Source of the DNA: Lysinibacillus agricola
GTDB lineage: Bacteria > Bacillota > Bacilli > Bacillales_A > Planococcaceae
Assembly: GCF_016638705.1 (NCBI RefSeq)
Contig: NZ_CP067341.1
Coordinates: 3,413,501 to 3,477,500, forward strand
Length of the DNA: 64,000 bases
Reading direction: 5' to 3'
Part shown: piece by piece, positions 1 through 8,569 of the stretch
Numbering within the stretch: the stretch's first letter is position 1
Layout of the letters: each line of letters starts with the position of its first letter
Program-made: the position numbers and the translations under genes
The notes under the pieces: model-generated
Databases searched by the model: none
Seen by the model: the letters and a program-made list of their open reading frames with translations, nothing else
What the model was told of the DNA's origin: nothing

Positions 1-502
1 TTAAAAACGGCACCATAATCGCGGCGATTAACGCTAATGTTGGATTAACATTAAACATAATAGCAAAGGCCCCAATAAACGTCATTACGGCGATAAATAA
101 ATCCTCTGGCCCATGATGTGCAAACTCGCCGATATCAAATAAATCATTCGTAATACGGCTCATGATATGACCTGTTTTCGTATTATCAAAAAACCGGAAT
201 GATTGACGCTGGACATGTGTAAATAACTCTTGTCGCATATCTGTCTCGATATTAATACCTAGTTTATGCCCTAAGTAGTTGACGATAAAGGTAAGGACTG
301 TGCTAAGTACATAAACAAGTAATAATAACACACTCACTTTGACGATCATGCCCCAGTCACCTGTAGGTAGTAGCCCGTCGATAAACCACTGAACAGCTAG
401 AGGGAATGCAAGCTCTAAAATTGCCACAATGATTGCACTCGAAAAATCGATCACAAATAATCGTTTATGTGGCTTGTAATATGAAAAAAACTTTCTATAC
501 AT
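1..502 (-). CDS. ABC exporter, membrane-domain N-terminus (partial)
   Basis: The gene runs off the left edge of the window, so only about 167 N-terminal residues are visible. They begin MYRKFFSYYKPHKRLF and hold at least three hydrophobic segments, then the sequence MRQELFTHVQRQSFRFFD. That stretch is the elbow and cytoplasmic-loop signature of type-I ABC exporters in which membrane and ATPase domains are fused (MsbA/YwjA/BmrA type). The ATPase half would lie outside the window. The ATG at 500-502 has a good AGAGGAG site about 7 nt upstream. The substrate cannot be told; resemblance to Bacillus YwjA is from memory. The gene diverges from the TerC gene, with the riboswitch leader between them. 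Confidence 0.85.
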   Translation of the reverse strand, partial: MYRKFFSYYKPHKRLFVIDFSSAIIVAILELAFPLAVQWFIDGLLPTGDWGMIVKVSVLLLLVYVLSTVLTFIVNYLGHKLGINIETDMRQELFTHVQRQSFRFFDNTKTGHIMSRITNDLFDIGEFAHHGPEDLFIAVMTFIGAFAIMFNVNPTLALIAAIMVPFL

Positions 503-608
503 GAATATCTCCTCTCTAAGTTGCTGAAATTTTTCACTTATCTCCAATAGTACCATTTGTTTGAACTGTTCGGAAAAGGATTTTTTCACCATAGCTTCAC
601 ATTTTTAT

Positions 609-636
609 TTGCAATTGACTATAAGCATGCTATAAT
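609..636 (+). promoter_or_regulatory. Sigma-A promoter of the TerC-gene leader
   Basis: TTGCAA (609-614), a 16-bp spacer and a perfect TATAAT (631-636) stand about 40 nt before the manganese-riboswitch core. Transcription would start near 643 and give a leader of about 280 nt before the coding start. Confidence 0.6.
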
Positions 637-673
637 CCATGTATAAAGAATTGAATAGCTTTTGACAATTATG

Positions 674-820
674 TCAAAGGGGAGTAGCTAGCAGATGTAA
701 ATGAAACATCTGATTTCACATTCGTCATTACATGGTCATTTGCCATCGGGTGTGAAGGCATATCTTTAATTATAAGATATTTTTCTGTGGTACTACAGTT
801 AATTGCTTAGCAAGACCTTT
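674..820 (+). ncRNA. yybP-ykoY (manganese) riboswitch
   Basis: The RNA opens with AAAGGGGAGUAGC (676-688) and closes with UUAGCAAGACCUUU (807-820). These two conserved arms pair as P1 in the yybP-ykoY class; the B. subtilis ykoY leader has nearly the same ends. An intrinsic terminator directly overlaps the 3' arm, so ligand binding can expose or mask it. The class senses Mn2+ and commonly precedes TerC-family or cation-ATPase genes, which fits the gene downstream. The interior helices were not folded in detail. Confidence 0.85.
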
Positions 821-850
821 GCCTATTTTTTTAGGCAGGGGTCTTTTTAT
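814..850 (+). terminator. Riboswitch expression-platform terminator
   Basis: GACC-TTT-GCCTA, a T-rich loop, then TAGGC-AG-GGGTC followed by TTTTTATTTT. The 5' arm reuses the CAAGACCUUU strand of riboswitch P1, so aptamer folding and termination are mutually exclusive. Confidence 0.8.
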
Positions 851-925
851 TTTGCCTAAAAAAGGAAAGAATAAGTTAAAAGCAGTACATTCATTTCTGT
901 TCCAATTATAAAGGAGGAAATAAAT

Positions 926-1687
926 TTGGAGGCAATTTTACTAGAATACGCATGGGTACTCGTCGTATTAATTGTACTAGAAGGATTATTAGCTGCCGAT
1001 AACGCCGTCGTTATGGCCGTTATGGTTAAACATTTACCAAAGGCACAACAGCAAAAAGCACTATTATATGGATTAGTGGGAGCATTCATTTTCCGCTTTG
1101 CTGCACTATTTCTTATTACAACACTTGTTAATTTTTGGCAAATCCAAGCTCTAGGTGCTGCCTATTTATTATTCATGTCAGTTAAGCATATTTATGATTC
1201 GCGAAAAGCCGCCCAAAATCCCGAGGCAATTCAAGAGTCTAACAAGCAATCAGGCTTCTGGATGACAGTAATGAAAGTAGAGCTTGCAGACATTGCCTTT
1301 GCGGTAGATTCAATTTTAGCAGCTGTCGCCATTGCCGTTACGCTACCTCATATCGGAAATTTTGATGTTGGCGGCATTAATGTTGGTCAATTCTCAGTGA
1401 TGTTCCTAGGCGGGATTATCGGTGTTATTATGATGCGTTTTGCGGCTCGTTGGTTCGTGAAAGTTCTCGATAAATTCCCATCACTTGAAACAGCTGCCTT
1501 CCTAATCGTTGGCTGGGTTGGTGTAAAGCTGGCTGTTCTAACACTAGCTCATGAAAAACTAGGTATAATTCCACATGAGTTTCCACACTCAACAATATGG
1601 AAGGCTATCTTCTGGATTGTCTTAATCGGCATCGCCCTTGGTGGTTATTTAGTTGGTGTGAAAAACCAACGGAAAAATGCAAAATGA
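926..1687 (+). CDS. TerC family membrane protein (YkoY-like)
   Basis: This is a 253-residue integral membrane protein of the TerC superfamily. It has about seven hydrophobic segments and two acidic clusters characteristic of the family: EGLLAADNAVVMAVM near residue 20 and VELADIAFAVDSILAAV near residue 120. TerC proteins in Bacilli are linked to manganese export or metal loading of exoenzymes. The start is TTG at 926, with AAGGAGG at 911-917; no nearer ATG fits. Expression should be controlled by the manganese riboswitch immediately upstream, which supports a role in relief from excess Mn2+. It is a single-gene unit closed by the hairpin at 1693-1731. The family call is firm; the substrate is inferred from the riboswitch. 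Confidence 0.92.
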   Translation: MEAILLEYAWVLVVLIVLEGLLAADNAVVMAVMVKHLPKAQQQKALLYGLVGAFIFRFAALFLITTLVNFWQIQALGAAYLLFMSVKHIYDSRKAAQNPEAIQESNKQSGFWMTVMKVELADIAFAVDSILAAVAIAVTLPHIGNFDVGGINVGQFSVMFLGGIIGVIMMRFAARWFVKVLDKFPSLETAAFLIVGWVGVKLAVLTLAHEKLGIIPHEFPHSTIWKAIFWIVLIGIALGGYLVGVKNQRKNAK

Positions 1688-1692
1688 TACGT

Positions 1693-1731
1693 AAAAAAAT
1701 TCGCCTGGTCATACATCCTGGCGAATTTTTT
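1693..1731 (+). terminator. Intrinsic terminator after the TerC gene
   Basis: AAAAAATTCGCC (from 1694) pairs with GGCGAATTTTTT across a 13-nt loop, and a T run follows, beginning six bases after the stop codon. The next 275 bases up to 2008 hold no convincing gene; a 102-codon reading frame crossing the terminator has no ribosome site and looks spurious. Confidence 0.8.
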
Positions 1732-2008
1732 AGTTCTATAATATTTGTTCGTACAAGAATGCCCGATAGCCCTACCAAAAGATCACACAATGTTTATGTC
1801 ACCAAAATAAGGAGGCTTGGCAGTCTATCGGCGGAAAGGAAAGTGTATTCCCCAGAATGCTTTGGGAAGATTCACAGTACCTCGCCTTACTTGATTTCAA
1901 ACTAAATTTGTGGATTATGGTGATGAACCAAATTTTTCAATAGTTGAATCTTTTTAGAAATTAATTCGTATAGTAAGTATATTTTACAAAAGAAAGGGAT
2001 TCTTTAAC

Positions 2009-2644
2009 ATGGCGTATGCTAACCGCAATCAAAACTTAAATAAAATTTTGAAACACTTTGCTTTTATGTGGGTATTGACAGTTATCGGAATGTACATAGC
2101 AACATTATTACCTCCTGCAATTGTCATGCCGCTATCCATTATTACTATTGTACTTCTTATCATTGCCTGCTTTGTGCGAAGGGTGAAACTTGCTAATTCC
2201 ATTATGTATACAATCCCCTTTTTAATGGGAATTTTACTATTTTGGACAACACAATTTTACATTACGGAGCTAGGGCAACAGCTTGTTTTACTTGTTTTCG
2301 TAGCGACCGTAGCCATTTTCATTGTACTAGCACTGATTGGTATGATGATGAATAAAGACATTTCCAATTGGGGAAGCTATTTATTCACTGTATTAATCGT
2401 CGTAATTGTATTTTCGCTAATATTTATGTTTTTCCCTGTTAGCAATATGGTAGGTCTGATTATAGCAGGAATTACCGTGCTATTATTTAGCCTATATACT
2501 GTGTATGACTTTAATCAAATTAGACATAATCATGTTTCAGATGCTGAGGTCGTTGGAATGGCATTAAATCTTTACTTAGATTTTATTAATTTATTTACGA
2601 ATCTTTTAGAAGTAATTTGGCGTTTAAAAAATGCATTTGATTAA
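2009..2644 (+). CDS. Bax inhibitor-1 (BI-1/YetJ) family protein
   Basis: This 211-residue protein consists almost entirely of about seven hydrophobic segments. It ends with ALNLYLDFINLFTNLLEVIW, which is the conserved last helix of the BI-1/TMBIM family (UPF0005), whose aspartates gate the pore. The preceding YTVYDFNQIRHN is the matching second acidic site. The best-studied bacterial member, B. subtilis YetJ, is a pH-sensitive calcium leak of about the same length. The ATG follows AAAGAAAGGG. It stands alone, with ferritin 83 bp downstream under its own promoter. The N-terminal helices are divergent, so the family call rests mainly on the C-terminal third. Confidence 0.85.
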   Translation: MAYANRNQNLNKILKHFAFMWVLTVIGMYIATLLPPAIVMPLSIITIVLLIIACFVRRVKLANSIMYTIPFLMGILLFWTTQFYITELGQQLVLLVFVATVAIFIVLALIGMMMNKDISNWGSYLFTVLIVVIVFSLIFMFFPVSNMVGLIIAGITVLLFSLYTVYDFNQIRHNHVSDAEVVGMALNLYLDFINLFTNLLEVIWRLKNAFD

Positions 2645-2653
2645 AAAACGTAA

Positions 2654-2682
2654 TTGAGAACCAATATCACTTATTGTATACT
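2654..2682 (+). promoter_or_regulatory. Sigma-A promoter of the ferritin gene
   Basis: TTGAGA (2654-2659), exactly 17 bp, then TATACT (2677-2682), about 45 bp before the ferritin start. No clear Fur or PerR operator was recognised around it. Confidence 0.7.
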
Positions 2683-2727
2683 ATAAGAGAAGCAGCAGGT
2701 ATTTACTACAAAGGGAGGAAAACTTTT

Positions 2728-3237
2728 ATGTTATCTGAAAAACTACACACAGCACTAAATGACCAAATGAATTTTGAATTTTACTCAGCACATGCCTATA
2801 TGGCAATGGCAGCATATTGCACAGATCAAGATTATGATGGCTTTGCCAACTTCTTCTTAGTACAGGCTGAAGAAGAGCGCTTCCATGCGATGAAATTTTA
2901 TAATTTCCTAAGTGATATGGGCTACCGCGCAACAATCCATGGCTTTGATAGCCCAGATAATCATTTCGAGTCTATTTTACATGCCTTCAAAACAGCCCTT
3001 TCACACGAGAAAGAAGTGACTCGCCGTATTTATAATTTATCGGACATCGCTTTAGATGAACGCGAGCACGCGACAATGGCTTTCTTAAAATGGTTCATTG
3101 ATGAGCAAGTGGAAGAAGAATCAACGTTCGATACATTAATCCGTAAAATTGAACGCATCGAAAATGACTCCAACGCAATCTTTATGCTTGACGCTGAATT
3201 AGCGGGTCGTACATTTACACCTGATGCCGAAGCATAA
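2728..3237 (+). CDS. ftnA: Non-haem ferritin (FtnA type)
   Basis: This 169-residue four-helix iron-storage protein oxidises Fe(II) and stores the mineral in a 24-subunit shell in the cytoplasm. Counting from the ATG at 2728, the ferroxidase ligands fall at exactly the E. coli FtnA positions: E17, E50, H53, E94, Q127 and E130. That fixes both the family and the start. An in-frame upstream ATG at 2674 would add 18 residues with no ribosome site, whereas AAAGGGAGG stands 7-8 nt before 2728. It has its own promoter (2654-2682) and a bidirectional terminator at 3252-3286. Confidence 0.95.
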   Translation: MLSEKLHTALNDQMNFEFYSAHAYMAMAAYCTDQDYDGFANFFLVQAEEERFHAMKFYNFLSDMGYRATIHGFDSPDNHFESILHAFKTALSHEKEVTRRIYNLSDIALDEREHATMAFLKWFIDEQVEEESTFDTLIRKIERIENDSNAIFMLDAELAGRTFTPDAEA

Positions 3238-3251
3238 AATTTGATTTCAAT

Positions 3252-3286
3252 AAAAAAGAATCTGTAATAAGCAGATTCTTTTTTTT
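3252..3286 (+). terminator. Bidirectional terminator between ferritin and the anti-sigma gene
   Basis: AAAAAAGAATCTG, a 7-nt loop, then CAGATTCTTTTTTTT. A- and T-rich flanks on both sides suit termination from both directions; the opposing gene ends at 3287. Confidence 0.85.
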
Positions 3287-4594
3287 CTATTTCAAAGGAA
3301 TTTCAACTGTTTGAGTTCCCTCTAAAAGATTTTCATAATGTGAGAAATAGATGCGAACTGGATTGACAACTCCAATTAGGTCATATGTTTCTGTTTGTTC
3401 AATCACATATTCATCGGGTCTATAGTGACTTCCTGAATTACTGTAAACAGTTTCGCCATTTGCATCTATTGCTGTACCAAGTAAACTGATATTTTTATTT
3501 TTATAAGAAGTTGGAACATTTATTGTTACCATTTGCTTGTTAACTTGAACCTCTAAGCCTGGGAGAGGTGGTTTGGATAGTACTTTCATTTGCTTAAAAT
3601 CTACATCTATAAAATCCTGACCTTTTGGCAATGCTTTTACTTTACCAATGGATAAGGTCAACTTTTTGGGTTCCCTAAAATAGTTACTTTGCATAAAGAG
3701 TGTTTCTTCTCCATCCATTAACGTCCCTGTAGATACCAAACCATTACTGATTGTCGTCCACTCTTCCCCCTTTTCATCCAATAGACGAATATCATCAAAT
3801 CCTAAAATGCGCATATCATTATGTGGATCAAGAGCGATTGTAATTCCTGTACGAAGTGGAGAAATGGAGACGGACTTGACGGTAATATGCTGACCTTCAA
3901 AGCTTAGTTTTTCATTCAATTGATAGGTTTTCGTTTTCGCAATCGACTTTTTAAGTGAAAATGGCATCGTAAATTCTGTTTGTTTTTCATCAGCAAATTG
4001 CAGATATAACTCAAATTCGGCATTGTCGTAATTTATAGGATCCTTAAATATAGCCTCAAGATTTTCTTCAATCAAAGATGTTTCCTTCGCACGATACCAG
4101 CTGTAACTTATTCCAGCAGGTAATACTTCTCCATTTAGACGGAGCTCTATTTCCTTGATTTCTAAATCCCGAACATCAAACGGTGCAGAAAATGTATAAG
4201 GTAAAATCATACCTGTTTCATCTGCAATAACTCCTTGAAGTGTAAATGATAATCCATTTTTCGTTTGGGACAATCCTAGTTCCTCGTAATAGTTATTATG
4301 GAGTATATCTTTGACACCTTTATCGTCCGTGATCATCTGAACAAGAGGAGCAAAACCTGGGATTTTTGCGATGGCACTAGCTAAAGCTGGAGATATACGA
4401 ATCGACATTACAAATATCAACAGTAATGCACAAGTAACAGCAATACCTTTCCATGTACGTTGTCGATTTCGCTTTTCTTTTCGGAAGTGCATGACACTTT
4501 TTATGCGCGACTCCTCTAATTGCTCATGCGGAATGTCAATTTGCTCCAGCTCTTTGACAAATGTATCATAGTCATGCTTTTCTACCTGTTTCAT
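3287..4594 (-). CDS. DUF4179 membrane protein, probable anti-sigma factor
   Basis: This 435-residue protein has a cytoplasmic N-terminus of about 50 residues, one membrane helix (roughly 51-68, ALLLIFVMSIRISPALASA) and a large extracellular beta-rich part. The layout, and the sequence around ALASAIAKIPGFAPLVQMI, match the DUF4179 family that follows ECF sigma genes in Bacilli. Its ATG directly abuts the TAG of the upstream sigma gene (ATATAGATG, no gap), so the two are translated together. By analogy the N-terminus holds the sigma factor and the outer domain senses an envelope signal; neither is shown here. No zinc anti-sigma HxxxCxxC motif is visible. Confidence 0.8.
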   Translation of the reverse strand: MKQVEKHDYDTFVKELEQIDIPHEQLEESRIKSVMHFRKEKRNRQRTWKGIAVTCALLLIFVMSIRISPALASAIAKIPGFAPLVQMITDDKGVKDILHNNYYEELGLSQTKNGLSFTLQGVIADETGMILPYTFSAPFDVRDLEIKEIELRLNGEVLPAGISYSWYRAKETSLIEENLEAIFKDPINYDNAEFELYLQFADEKQTEFTMPFSLKKSIAKTKTYQLNEKLSFEGQHITVKSVSISPLRTGITIALDPHNDMRILGFDDIRLLDEKGEEWTTISNGLVSTGTLMDGEETLFMQSNYFREPKKLTLSIGKVKALPKGQDFIDVDFKQMKVLSKPPLPGLEVQVNKQMVTINVPTSYKNKNISLLGTAIDANGETVYSNSGSHYRPDEYVIEQTETYDLIGVVNPVRIYFSHYENLLEGTQTVEIPLK

Positions 4595-5110
4595 CTATAT
4601 CTCCCCCTTCATAAAATATAGTTTTAGCTTTTTCAAGGCCGCATGTAATCTCGACTTCACTGTTCCTTCTGGAATATTTTGCAGTGCAGCAATATCTTGA
4701 TTTTTATAGTCTTGAAAATATTTTAGAAAAATAAGCTCTTGCTGCTCCCTTGGAAGCCTTGTAATGATATCTGTCAATTCAAAACGCTCGTGATTCAATG
4801 CAGTATCACCGATTTCTATGTCTTCCTGTAAATCCAGACGCATGCTTTTTTCCCGCATGTCATGACAAATATTGAGTAAAATTCGGACAAGCCACGTACC
4901 AAAATAAGCGGGTTCTTTTACGGTATGTATCTTTTTTAAGCAGCGGTATGTTGCTTCTTGCACCGCTTCAATGGCATCATGTTCATTTTTTAAATACGCA
5001 TAAGCCGTCCGATACATAGTATTTTCGTATATTTGTAGCACTTGTAAAAATGCTGTTTCATCACCAGCCATCGCACGTTTTACTAGCGTTACTTCATTCA
5101 AAAAGCTCAC
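4595..5110 (-). CDS. ECF-type RNA polymerase sigma factor
   Basis: This 171-residue group 4 (ECF) sigma factor has region 2 at about residues 20-90 (YENTMYRTAYAYLKNEHDA, then FGTWLVRILLNICHD). Region 4 lies at about 115-165, with the helix-turn-helix FQDYKNQDIAALQNIPEGTVKSRL. There is no sigma region 3, as expected. It is the first gene of a two-gene operon with the DUF4179 membrane protein. A probable self-recognised promoter (TGAACG-N16-TGTCTAAT) lies just upstream, implying autoregulation. The sub-group (SigM/V/W-like or other) cannot be assigned by eye. Confidence 0.93.
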   Translation of the reverse strand: MSFLNEVTLVKRAMAGDETAFLQVLQIYENTMYRTAYAYLKNEHDAIEAVQEATYRCLKKIHTVKEPAYFGTWLVRILLNICHDMREKSMRLDLQEDIEIGDTALNHERFELTDIITRLPREQQELIFLKYFQDYKNQDIAALQNIPEGTVKSRLHAALKKLKLYFMKGEI

Positions 5111-5132
5111 CTCTTTCCTTACTCATCTATCT

Positions 5133-5162
5133 ATTAGACAGCAAGGAGGATCATTTCGTTCA
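5133..5162 (-). promoter_or_regulatory. Putative autoregulated ECF promoter
   Basis: On the minus strand, TGAACG (5162-5157), a 16-bp spacer, then TGTCTAAT (5140-5133), about 25 bp upstream of the sigma gene. The same architecture, TGAACC-N16-TGTATAGT, precedes the second ECF operon at 42614-42643. The layout fits the AAC/CGT-type promoters of ECF factors, but the assignment is by eye. Confidence 0.55.
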
Positions 5163-5200
5163 ATAATTATTATAATTGCAGAAGGATTCATGCCAAAATA

Positions 5201-5245
5201 AATGTCCTAAAAGGAAAATTACACTTTTAGGACATTGTTTTTTTA
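5201..5245 (-). terminator. Terminator after the dynamin-like gene
   Basis: AATGTCCTAAAAG and CTTTTAGGACATT form a 13-bp perfect stem, with a T-rich stretch on either side. It lies just past the stop of the minus-strand GTPase gene and would insulate the sigma operon from it. Confidence 0.7.
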
Positions 5246-5248
5246 TTA

Positions 5249-7108
5249 TTATTCTTTATTGTATTGTATATCTAATTTTTTAGGGATTTCTGGTATATCA
5301 TTTGATTTTACATCTGTTTCTGTTAATGCTAAAGGATGTAACAGATATTTTTCTTCAACCTCAAAAGGAATGGCTTTGTTGTCCATTTTATTATTCATTT
5401 GGCTACGAGCAAGTAAACCATTGTTCGATAAATCGATGTTCAATATGCTGTCGATCGTTTCTTTAAGCATTTCTATATCTTTCTCTTTAAGAGGCATTTT
5501 GTCATCCAATAAAAACGGTTGGATACTTTCTTTTATGTATCCTTGTGCTTCGATTAAACATGAAAACTCATTTAATTTTGCTGCATATAATTTTAATTGG
5601 CGCTTTTCTTTTTCACGCTGATCATTGAGCTCTCGAACCTTCTCTTCAATGCGAGTTAAGCGTATTTTCGCTAACTCTGTGAGATGGCTTTGAATCGAAT
5701 GAATATACTGTAGCATTTCTACTTCCGCTTCTTGCACTTTCTCAAATTGTGCAATACATAGTATTTGCTGCTCATTTAACTTATTGACACGTTCCTTGAA
5801 AAATTCATTTTGTGTATGGTGACCAAAAATTGCTTTCATTAGCCCTTTACCATGAATTTTTTTATGTTGTGCGTCCAATCGTTCATATTCACGTATATAT
5901 TCACTATGCATATTTCGATATTCACGTAACATTTGCTGATAGCTGATCGCCTTTTCAGTAAAACTTTCTACGATTTCATCTTGTAAATAATCATTTTGCT
6001 CTATTGTTTGCAATAGTTGATACAGCGTTTGAACTTTTTTAAATACATTAGCCACCTGTTCATACTCTTGCTCATATTCAGTTACAATTGCTAAATCCCG
6101 TTGATAGCGTGAAAACTCATATTGCGTGTCGACAGCATATTTTTCAATGTTCTCAACAGCAGATTGGAATGGGTCACGTTGTGGAATAATCGTTAATTCG
6201 AAGCGGAATCGTTCTAGCCATTGCAAGAAGCGAATTAAAATGGCGTACGTTTTCTTATCACTATTTTCAGCAACTCGATGAATTTCTGTAATTAAATGCT
6301 CATACTGACTTTTTTGCCAAAGCTCATCATTGTTAGTCTGCTTAGCTTCAAGTGCTTCTGTTGCAGAGATAGCGACAAAATCACTTATTAAATGTCCAAT
6401 TCGTTCCCTCTCAGTATTGATATACGTCTCTGTATTTTCATTTGAATCAATGGCATTGATGACACAAAGAGGTTCTACACCTTTGTTTTTTAACGTTTCC
6501 ATCAATAATATTTCTGGATGAATAGCCATTGAACCTGAGCGTAATACCCAAAAGATTTCGTCAACACGGTTCATCAATGATTCTGGGAAGTAGGCCATTT
6601 CTCCTCCCCCAGCTTCCAATGAAACTGAATCAATGATTGTAACTGACTTTAATAAATCATTTTTCAAATATACTTCCAAGTAATCTAAATGTTCGCGTAG
6701 TATTTGAGATGCAAAAGTATCGCCCGTTGTTAATAATTCTAGCTTAGTCATATCGAATATCGCTACAACGCCATCTAAAAAATACGCCTTTATTTCTTCA
6801 TGATCACCATATCGCAAGAATGTATTTACCCCTGTCGGATGCTGATCACTAATAGGCAAAACTTGACGACCTAAAAGTCCATTAACAAGGGTTGTTTTTC
6901 CAACACGTTCTTTCCCAACAATAAGAATCATCGTTTCGTTGTTAGCATCTTGAATGATACGATTTAAGTGTTTAGCTGTATCTTTTACATATGTATTTTG
7001 TCCAATAATGCCATGCAATTGTCGTAAATAATCAACAAGCTGTGGCAAAATATTATTCGCTGAGGCTGTATATTCGATTGGCACATTATCAATATTTGTC
7101 ATCCCCAA
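5249..7108 (-). CDS. Dynamin-family large GTPase
   Basis: This 619-residue protein has an N-terminal GTPase domain with the P-loop GKERVGKTT near residue 85, a DSVSLEAGGG switch segment near 160-170 and INAID in the NKxD position near 215. Residues of about 330-530 are long, charged helices (coiled-coil stalk) with the hydrophobic loop GLMKAIFGHH near 425. This is the domain order of bacterial dynamin-like proteins, which bind membranes and act in fission, fusion or membrane repair. Dynamins often come in pairs, but here the gene stands alone, flanked by an ECF operon and rbsK. The ATG at 7108 follows AAGAGG. The family is confident; the role is not known. Confidence 0.8.
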   Translation of the reverse strand: MGMTNIDNVPIEYTASANNILPQLVDYLRQLHGIIGQNTYVKDTAKHLNRIIQDANNETMILIVGKERVGKTTLVNGLLGRQVLPISDQHPTGVNTFLRYGDHEEIKAYFLDGVVAIFDMTKLELLTTGDTFASQILREHLDYLEVYLKNDLLKSVTIIDSVSLEAGGGEMAYFPESLMNRVDEIFWVLRSGSMAIHPEILLMETLKNKGVEPLCVINAIDSNENTETYINTERERIGHLISDFVAISATEALEAKQTNNDELWQKSQYEHLITEIHRVAENSDKKTYAILIRFLQWLERFRFELTIIPQRDPFQSAVENIEKYAVDTQYEFSRYQRDLAIVTEYEQEYEQVANVFKKVQTLYQLLQTIEQNDYLQDEIVESFTEKAISYQQMLREYRNMHSEYIREYERLDAQHKKIHGKGLMKAIFGHHTQNEFFKERVNKLNEQQILCIAQFEKVQEAEVEMLQYIHSIQSHLTELAKIRLTRIEEKVRELNDQREKEKRQLKLYAAKLNEFSCLIEAQGYIKESIQPFLLDDKMPLKEKDIEMLKETIDSILNIDLSNNGLLARSQMNNKMDNKAIPFEVEEKYLLHPLALTETDVKSNDIPEIPKKLDIQYNKE

Positions 7109-7354
7109 AACCTCTTTTCGTATGTATCTAAAGTTATTATAAATGAAAATATTCCCTTATTAATACATAGTACTAAAAAATAACGACAAATAAGGATAAA
7201 ATACTTACTTTCAGTTGTCACAAATAGGCAATCATTCTTATTCTAAAATACCTTCCATCTCAGATATTATTCCCCACTCAGACTAAAAGAAATATTCTCT
7301 ATTAAAATTTATTAACAATTGATAGAAAATTATCTTGCTCTTTCTTATTAATTT

Positions 7355-8236
7355 TTATTCTCCAACCCCAGCCATGCGTCCGTAAACCGATCCAAGTGTT
7401 GGCATTCCACCTTGTGCACTGAATTTCTCCACTGATAAAGAAGCTGCAATATTTGCAAAATACACTGCCTGATCCAAAGATTGCCCTTCTATTAATGCAA
7501 AAGCGAGTGCACCGTTAAACGTATCGCCTGCACCTGTTGTATCTACTACTTTCGTCATATAGCCTGGAACATGAATAGGATATTCACCATCAAAGTAACG
7601 TGCTCCATCACTACCTAGCGTAATAATCATCTTATTAGGATATTTTTCTAATACTTGATCAAAATCATCTCCAAAAATTTCTGCACACTCTGTTTCATTT
7701 GGCGTGATATATGTGATATCCTCCATCCATTGCACATCAAAATTAGTCGCTGGTGCTGGATTTAATAACACAGGTACATTCGCCTCTTTACATAGTTTTA
7801 TTGCATAAGCAGTCGTTTCAGTTGGGATTTCTAGCTGCATAATTACCATCTGACTTTTCTGAATGATTTCCTTCGCGGCCTCTATATGTGCAGGCTTTAA
7901 TTCATAATTAGCCCCTGGTACTACTATGATACGGTTATCGTTATTGTAGATTAGAATATTAGCAATTCCAGTAGGTACCGATGTGCTCGTAATCGCTCCG
8001 GTTTGAATATGCTCTTGCTGTAAAACAGTACGCAATGTTTCACCAAAACTATCTGAGCCCACACAGCCAATCATTGCGACTTCACTTCCAAGACGTGCAG
8101 CAGCAACTGCCTGATTGGCTCCTTTTCCTCCTGGAATTGTTTGAAATTCTTTACCAAGGATAGTTTCTCCCTGCTTTGGAAAAACTCCCATTTGTACAGC
8201 TAAATCCATATTTATGCTACCTATAACTGTAATCAT
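7355..8236 (-). CDS. rbsK: Ribokinase
   Basis: This 293-residue PfkB-family sugar kinase phosphorylates D-ribose at O5 for entry into the pentose phosphate pathway. The N-terminal signature GGKGANQAVAAARLG (about residues 37-51) and the C-terminal catalytic motif VDTTGAGDTFNGA (about 236-248, with the base Asp) are both intact. The length is that of typical ribokinases. The start follows AGAAGGAAAG. It has no rbs transporter or rbsR neighbour, so it is an orphan copy, or its transporter lies elsewhere. Other PfkB substrates such as deoxyribose are possible but less likely, given the ribokinase-like sequence throughout. Confidence 0.9.
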   Translation of the reverse strand: MITVIGSINMDLAVQMGVFPKQGETILGKEFQTIPGGKGANQAVAAARLGSEVAMIGCVGSDSFGETLRTVLQQEHIQTGAITSTSVPTGIANILIYNNDNRIIVVPGANYELKPAHIEAAKEIIQKSQMVIMQLEIPTETTAYAIKLCKEANVPVLLNPAPATNFDVQWMEDITYITPNETECAEIFGDDFDQVLEKYPNKMIITLGSDGARYFDGEYPIHVPGYMTKVVDTTGAGDTFNGALAFALIEGQSLDQAVYFANIAASLSVEKFSAQGGMPTLGSVYGRMAGVGE

Positions 8237-8398
8237 CTTTTTACCTACTTTCCTTCTTATTTTTCCATTCTAACCGAGAAAACTGTGGAAAGACAGAATC
8301 ATTTACATTTGATTATTATGCATGAAGTCAAGGAACTACACTATCAAACTTGTTGCATGATGCGTAGCTCATATGGCTACAATCAGAGTGTAGCCCCT

Positions 8399-8569
8399 TT
8401 ATAGTTTTCCTAATAAACCTTTCCTTGCCTCTAATTTAATTTTACTATCACAATCTTCACAGGAAAATTTCCCTTTCATATTTTGTTTATACAGTTTATA
8501 TTTTCTTGTTCCTTCTACAACTTCAAATGTTTTCTTACAAAAAATACAACGAGCCGAATAGCTAATCAT
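8399..8569 (-). CDS. Small zinc-ribbon protein (DUF2197-like)
   Basis: This is a 56-codon gene too short for routine calling. The product begins MISYSARCIFCKKTFEVVEG and has two CxxC pairs (CIFC at residues 8-11, CEDC at about 38-41) about 30 residues apart, a zinc-ribbon layout, then a basic tail. Its ATG overlaps the TGA of the upstream MFS gene as ATGA, with GAGGAAGC before it, so it is translationally coupled to the transporter. Similarity to the DUF2197/YlaI group is by motif spacing only. A role as a small regulator or metal-binding accessory of the operon is speculation. Confidence 0.7.
   Translation of the reverse strand: MISYSARCIFCKKTFEVVEGTRKYKLYKQNMKGKFSCEDCDSKIKLEARKGLLGKL

Noticed and set aside
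1597..1905. 102-codon plus-strand frame after the TerC gene
   Set aside because: It starts inside the TerC gene in another frame, crosses a strong terminator and has no ribosome site.
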